Source: PWND01 sp964601515
GTDB taxonomy: Bacteria > Bacteroidota > Bacteroidia > Bacteroidales > UBA7960
Reading direction: 5' to 3'
DNA: 55,347 nt
Assembly: GCA_964601515.1 (NCBI GenBank)
Contig: CAZRNU010000005.1
Location: forward strand, 1 to 55,347
A program made the position numbers and the translations under genes. The notes under the pieces were generated by a model. It ran no database searches. It saw nothing but the letters and a program-made list of their open reading frames with translations, and was not told the DNA's origin. Positions 51,919 through 55,347 of the stretch are shown one piece after another. How positions within the stretch are numbered: the stretch's first letter is position 1; the number at the start of each line of letters is the position of its first letter.

Positions 51919-53202
51919 CTAGTAGAATTTACTTCTAATAAACCATCTTTCATGAATATTAACACCTATGTTAAATCTGTAAAGATCTTCTCTCAAGTTA
52001 TTATGTTCAACACTTCCTCTATTTGCCCATTCGAAGCCCAGAGTCATTCCTGAAAGATTTCTTCTAAGTCTGAAGCTAAGTCCAAACCCTATGCCAATTT
52101 CGTTAACTGAATTATTATTATGGAAAATATAAGTTTGTTTATATCTAAGACCAGCTGAATACTTCATTCTGGTAAGAAAATCGACCCCTATGTCTGAGTC
52201 CGGTATATATTGAGTTCCAAGGCCAATCTGATATGAATTATTTAGATTTAGCGCTTGATTAAAAAACTTAAGAGTTTGCCAATTTTGATTGTAAAAATCA
52301 GCTCCTGCCATCCAGTTTTTATTTATTTTCAATGTAAATCCCAGAGCATAATAGGCCGGAATTACAATTTTACCTTGTTCATTAACATAATTCAGGACTG
52401 TATCAGGAACGGTAAACCCGGGCAAATAAATCCTTTGGACAAGGGTTTCGTCGGAATGCAATGCGGTATTATTTCCGCCTGCTACTCCAATAATAAGCTC
52501 TCTATTTGACGGCAAGCTGGTTTTATATTGCGCACCAATATTAAACATAACACCATTAACGGTAACAGCACGATGTTGATTTGAAACGTAAAAGTTGGCT
52601 GAATCGGAGCTCACAGTCGAAATATCTTTATAATTTCCAAACAGATAAGACGTATTAATACCAAGAGATAATCTTTTTCCAATTTTAAATCCATTTCCCC
52701 AAAAAATCTGATGAATACCACCTTGTCCTTCATAAGTATAATTAACCATGCCTATATTATCATACTCGATTTGGTCAACAACTTTATATCCGGTAGCACT
52801 GTATGGCATTAGCCCAAAAGCAGAAGCCCACCATTTATATATAGGAAATGCAAAAGACAAATTTCCAAGTGAAGAATAATTTGTAAACTGTTTTTGTTCG
52901 GGTGTATTTTGCCCATAGAAATGAGAAAACACAATAGATTCAAAAACAAAAGAATTGCTATCTACAGCCACATAGGAGGCCGGATTAATATAATTCACTG
53001 ATGTGTTGCTCTGCAGTCCTAAAGACATCCCACCCATGCCAAGAGTTCCAAAGTTATTATTGAAATAAATTTCACCTAACCCATAAATAGAATAGGGTGA
53101 ACTTATTCGAGTTTGAGCTGTAAGATTATTTACAAAAACAGCTACTGACATCAACAATGCTATTATTACAGCAGGGTATTTAAGGCTAAAATTTCTGTGC
53201 AT
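51919..53202 (-). CDS. Outer-membrane beta-barrel protein (OMPP1/FadL-like)
   Basis: The 427-aa protein has a signal peptide ending near NNLTAQ. Its mature part opens RISSPYSIYGLGEIYFNNNFGTLGMGGMSLGLQ and SVNYINPASYVAVDSNSFVFE, as in OMPP1/FadL-like barrels of Bacteroidota, and continues as alternating strands to the C-terminal RWFIRSKFY. It may move hydrophobic molecules through the outer membrane or serve as a structural barrel. It overlaps the coaX 3' end by 17 bp, so the two are translated from one transcript. Confidence 0.8.
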   Translation of the reverse strand: MHRNFSLKYPAVIIALLMSVAVFVNNLTAQTRISSPYSIYGLGEIYFNNNFGTLGMGGMSLGLQSNTSVNYINPASYVAVDSNSFVFESIVFSHFYGQNTPEQKQFTNYSSLGNLSFAFPIYKWWASAFGLMPYSATGYKVVDQIEYDNIGMVNYTYEGQGGIHQIFWGNGFKIGKRLSLGINTSYLFGNYKDISTVSSDSANFYVSNQHRAVTVNGVMFNIGAQYKTSLPSNRELIIGVAGGNNTALHSDETLVQRIYLPGFTVPDTVLNYVNEQGKIVIPAYYALGFTLKINKNWMAGADFYNQNWQTLKFFNQALNLNNSYQIGLGTQYIPDSDIGVDFLTRMKYSAGLRYKQTYIFHNNNSVNEIGIGFGLSFRLRRNLSGMTLGFEWANRGSVEHNNLREDLYRFNIGVNIHERWFIRSKFY

Positions 53203-53926
53203 TATATAAAAGTATTTGGTTTAATCCGTATGATACCAGATTTTCGGTTGCAAATATCTTACTTTTTAACATTTTGTCAAAATAAAATACGTCTCCCCCA
53301 CTAAAAACAATTTTAATTTCCGGATAAGACTTGCAATAACTATCAATCATAGCGTCAATTTCAAAGCATATTCCATTTATCACTCCGGAATTAAGACACT
53401 CCATAGTATTGGTGCCGATAATATTTGGCTTCACAAATGGTTGAGTAATTAACGGCAATTTCCCTGTAAAAGTATGCAATGCTTTAAATCTCATCATTAA
53501 TCCGGGAGAAATTGCACCTCCAAAATAATTTTTATCTTTATCAATGAATTCATAAGTTATGCATGTTCCAGCATTTACAACAAGAACTTCATTTCCAGGA
53601 AATAAACAACTCCCTCCAACTGCAGCAGCAAGTCTGTCAGTTCCAAGTGTTTCCAGACTCTCATATTGTAAATTTAAGGGTGTAGGCGTTTTATACGAGA
53701 AATAAATTATATTTATTTCATCACTTATATCGTTTTTATTGACAAAAACTTCATTTTGAACAGAAGAAATTATCGCATTAACATTTTTTAAATTCAGGTT
53801 ATTCAAGAAAAACAACCTTGCTTCATCAATATTACATGACTCAAACACTTTATGCATAACCATATTAGAACCTTCAAATCCGGAAATTTTAATCAAAGAG
53901 TTGCCAATATCTACAGTAAAATTCAT
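53186..53926 (-). CDS. coaX: Type III pantothenate kinase
   Basis: CoaX phosphorylates pantothenate, the first step of coenzyme A synthesis. The 246-aa protein starts MNFTVDIGNSLIKI, where the Asp at position 6 is the catalytic residue of the family. Other motifs are YESLETLGTDRLAAAVGG and VVNAGTCITYEFID, and VFSGGDVFYF near the C-terminus. It is the first gene of the cluster, with an exact promoter box at 53957-53964. Confidence 0.93.
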   Translation of the reverse strand: MNFTVDIGNSLIKISGFEGSNMVMHKVFESCNIDEARLFFLNNLNLKNVNAIISSVQNEVFVNKNDISDEINIIYFSYKTPTPLNLQYESLETLGTDRLAAAVGGSCLFPGNEVLVVNAGTCITYEFIDKDKNYFGGAISPGLMMRFKALHTFTGKLPLITQPFVKPNIIGTNTMECLNSGVINGICFEIDAMIDSYCKSYPEIKIVFSGGDVFYFDKMLKSKIFATENLVSYGLNQILLYNAQKF

Positions 53927-53956
53927 ATAAGCTGAATCATAAGTTTATGAAGGGGT

Positions 53957-53964
53957 CAAAAGTA
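53957..53964 (-). promoter_or_regulatory. Promoter -7 box for the coaX cluster
   Basis: On the minus strand this reads TACTTTTG, an exact TAnnTTTG match, 31 bases before the coaX ATG. Confidence 0.6.
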
Positions 53965-54061
53965 ATTAAAAAGCTCGAAAGAAATATCACAATATCTCTT
54001 AATTTAACTAATTGTTTTACAGATACATTAGAGAAAAACTAAAAAAAATATTTCAATAAAG

Positions 54062-54091
54062 TTGCCAAATTAATAAGTTTAACTATCTTTG
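54062..54091 (+). promoter_or_regulatory. Promoter (-33 and -7) for tRNA-Phe
   Basis: TTG at 54062-54064 and TATCTTTG at 54084-54091 are separated by 19 bases. Both match the Bacteroidota consensus, and the tRNA begins 14 bases after the -7 box. Confidence 0.75.
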
Positions 54092-54104
54092 CACCGCAAA
54101 AAAA

Positions 54105-54177
<73 letters not shown>

Positions 54178-54201
54178 CAAGAAACAAAACAATTAGACAA
54201 T

Positions 54202-54236
54202 AAAAAAGGCTGTTTAGAAATCTAAACAGCCTTTTT
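54202..54236. terminator. Bidirectional terminator between tRNA-Phe and rluB
   Basis: AAAAAAGGCTGTTTAG pairs with CTAAACAGCCTTTTTT around loop AAAT. It can stop the tRNA transcript on plus and rluB on minus. Confidence 0.92.
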
Positions 54237-54242
54237 TAATAT

Positions 54243-55347
54243 TTACTTGAGCATTTTCAAGAATCCTACTTCTTTTTCTGAAAGGAATCTCCATTTTCCT
54301 CTTGGCATGTCTTTTTTGGTTAGTCCGGCAAATGAAACCCTATCTAGTTTCATCACTTTATATCCAAGTGACTCGAATATTCTTCTCACCACTCTGTTTT
54401 GACCTGAGTGAATTTCTATGCCAATTTCTTTCTTATTAACTCCATCTTCAACATACGAAATTTTGTCGGCCTTAACTATTCCATCTTCAAGTTCAATTCC
54501 ATTGGCAATTTTGGTAATGTCAGCTTTTGTAACATTTTTATCAAGAGCAACATGATATAACTTAGTTACGCCATATTTGGGATGTGTGAGTTTTTTGGCA
54601 AGTTCTCCATCGTTTGTAAACAAGAGCACTCCTGTTGTGTTCCTATCAAGCCTGCCAACCGGATAAATTCTTTCTTTACAAGCGTTTTCCACAAGCATTA
54701 AAACATTTTTTCTACCTTGTGGGTCGTCAGATGTAGTAATATAGTCTTTAGGCTTATTAAGAAGTACGTAGATTTTTTTTTCAGCAGTGAGTCTTTGGTC
54801 ACCGTATAAAACAACATCACCCGGCTTAACTTTAATGCCTAATTCAGTAACTACTTTCCCGTTTACACTTATTGCACCAATCGTTATTAAGTTATCTGCT
54901 TCACGACGTGAACAAATGCCCGAATTGGCGATATATTTATTTAACCTCATTTCACCATCTGAAACATCAATTTTGGTATAACTTCTTTTGCGCTCGGGCT
55001 TATTATATGTTTTTGGATACCTTGAAGAGCTGGACTTTTTCTCATCTCTATATGAAGAAGTATTTTCAGAGCTTCGTTTAAAAGGTCTTTCTTCTCTACT
55101 ACTTGTTGAATTGTCGCTATCCTTTTTGTATGTTCTTCTTACACTATCACTTTTAAATGGCTTGTCTTCTCCGAATTTTCTTTTAGGTCTGCTATCGCCT
55201 CCTCTGCTAAAAGGTTTATCTTCACCATCTCTTTTAAACGGCTTTCTGAAACCTTCTCTTGAAGACGGCTTTTCTTCTCCGAAATTACGAGTTGGACGTT
55301 TGTCGCCTCCTCTGCTAAAGGGTTTATCTTCACCGTCTCTTTTATAC
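54243..55347 (-). CDS. rluB: Ribosomal pseudouridine synthase RluB with repeat-rich N-terminus (5' end outside window)
   Basis: The conserved core starts at MRLNKYIANSGICSRREADN (ATG 54950): an S4 RNA-binding domain (about 60 residues), then the RsuA-family catalytic domain with GRLDRNTTGVLLFTNDGELA holding the catalytic Asp. It ends with RVVRRIFESLGYKV. It makes pseudouridine in 23S rRNA. The same frame has no stop upstream of 54950 and continues to base 55347. The translation there is basic and acidic with repeats such as KRDGEDKPFSRGGD, so the real start lies outside the window. Bacteroidota RluB-type proteins commonly have such low-complexity N-terminal extensions, so the extension is likely real rather than an artefact. 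Confidence 0.85.
   Translation of the reverse strand, partial: YKRDGEDKPFSRGGDKRPTRNFGEEKPSSREGFRKPFKRDGEDKPFSRGGDSRPKRKFGEDKPFKSDSVRRTYKKDSDNSTSSREERPFKRSSENTSSYRDEKKSSSSRYPKTYNKPERKRSYTKIDVSDGEMRLNKYIANSGICSRREADNLITIGAISVNGKVVTELGIKVKPGDVVLYGDQRLTAEKKIYVLLNKPKDYITTSDDPQGRKNVLMLVENACKERIYPVGRLDRNTTGVLLFTNDGELAKKLTHPKYGVTKLYHVALDKNVTKADITKIANGIELEDGIVKADKISYVEDGVNKKEIGIEIHSGQNRVVRRIFESLGYKVMKLDRVSFAGLTKKDMPRGKWRFLSEKEVGFLKMLK
55198..55347 (-). repeat. 108-bp tandem repeat in the rluB N-terminal extension
   Basis: Bases 55198-55239 and 55306-55347 agree in 39 of 42 positions, with a 108-base (36-codon) period. The translated unit is KRDGEDKPFSRGGD followed by a KRPTRNFGEEKP or SRPKRKFGEDKP segment. 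The array may continue outside the window. Confidence 0.85.

Noticed and set aside
55139..55333. 64-codon minus-strand frame in the rluB extension
   Set aside because: It is an out-of-frame reading of a repeat; the rluB frame is continuous and in phase with the conserved core.

Overview
The window is AT-rich and comes from a member of the Bacteroidota, most likely a Bacteroidales/Marinilabiliales-type bacterium. Four signs point there. Two proteins end in type IX secretion (T9SS) sorting domains. The order PorG-like, uppS, bamA, skp and the order coaX, outer-membrane protein, TPR protein, lptC, CNNM protein, ppiD are conserved in this phylum. At least nineteen gene starts are preceded by the Bacteroidota -7 promoter box TAnnTTTG, and Shine-Dalgarno sequences are nearly absent. 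I see no transposase, integrase, phage gene, CRISPR array or rRNA. The content is chromosomal housekeeping plus cell-envelope genes.

Layout. 1-4986 (minus): a DUF362 protein cut by the window edge, gatD and gatE (an archaeal-type tRNA-dependent amidotransferase), and a lysine-6-dehydrogenase-like oxidoreductase. 5219-9241 (plus): mrdA (PBP2), rodA and nadK, a cell-elongation operon with NAD kinase. 9346-15324 (plus): two PorG-like (DUF6089) barrels, uppS, bamA and skp, an outer-membrane biogenesis cluster. 15364-21518 (minus): an M16 peptidase, mutS and a small T9SS cargo protein. 21805-24644 (plus): a COG2403 P-loop protein related to cyclic-2,3-diphosphoglycerate synthetase, then pyrB and pyrI. 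24649-29236 (minus): gpsA, an M28 peptidase with a PDZ domain, and an M49-like lipoprotein peptidase with a HEVAH motif.

29439-33438: a LapA-like membrane protein (plus), nspC and carboxyspermidine dehydrogenase (minus, spermidine synthesis), a gamma-glutamylcyclotransferase-like protein (plus) and yebC (minus). 33589-37769 (minus): two head-GIN (DUF2807) envelope proteins, pheS and a cyclophilin lipoprotein. 37969-46089 (minus): one 2706-residue T9SS surface protein built of nested repeats and starch-binding-like modules. 46420-53926 (minus): ppiD, a CNNM/CBS/CorC protein, lptC, a TPR protein, an outer-membrane barrel and coaX. Last come tRNA-Phe (plus) and rluB (minus), whose repeat-rich N-terminal extension runs off the right edge.

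The most noteworthy items are the archaeal-type GatDE pair in a bacterium, the duplicated three-domain block (about 590 residues per copy) in the giant surface protein, the COG2403 protein beside pyrBI, the tandem PorG-like barrels beside bamA, and the HEVAH-type M49 peptidase. All family assignments come from reading motifs and domain layout by eye. No database search was run.
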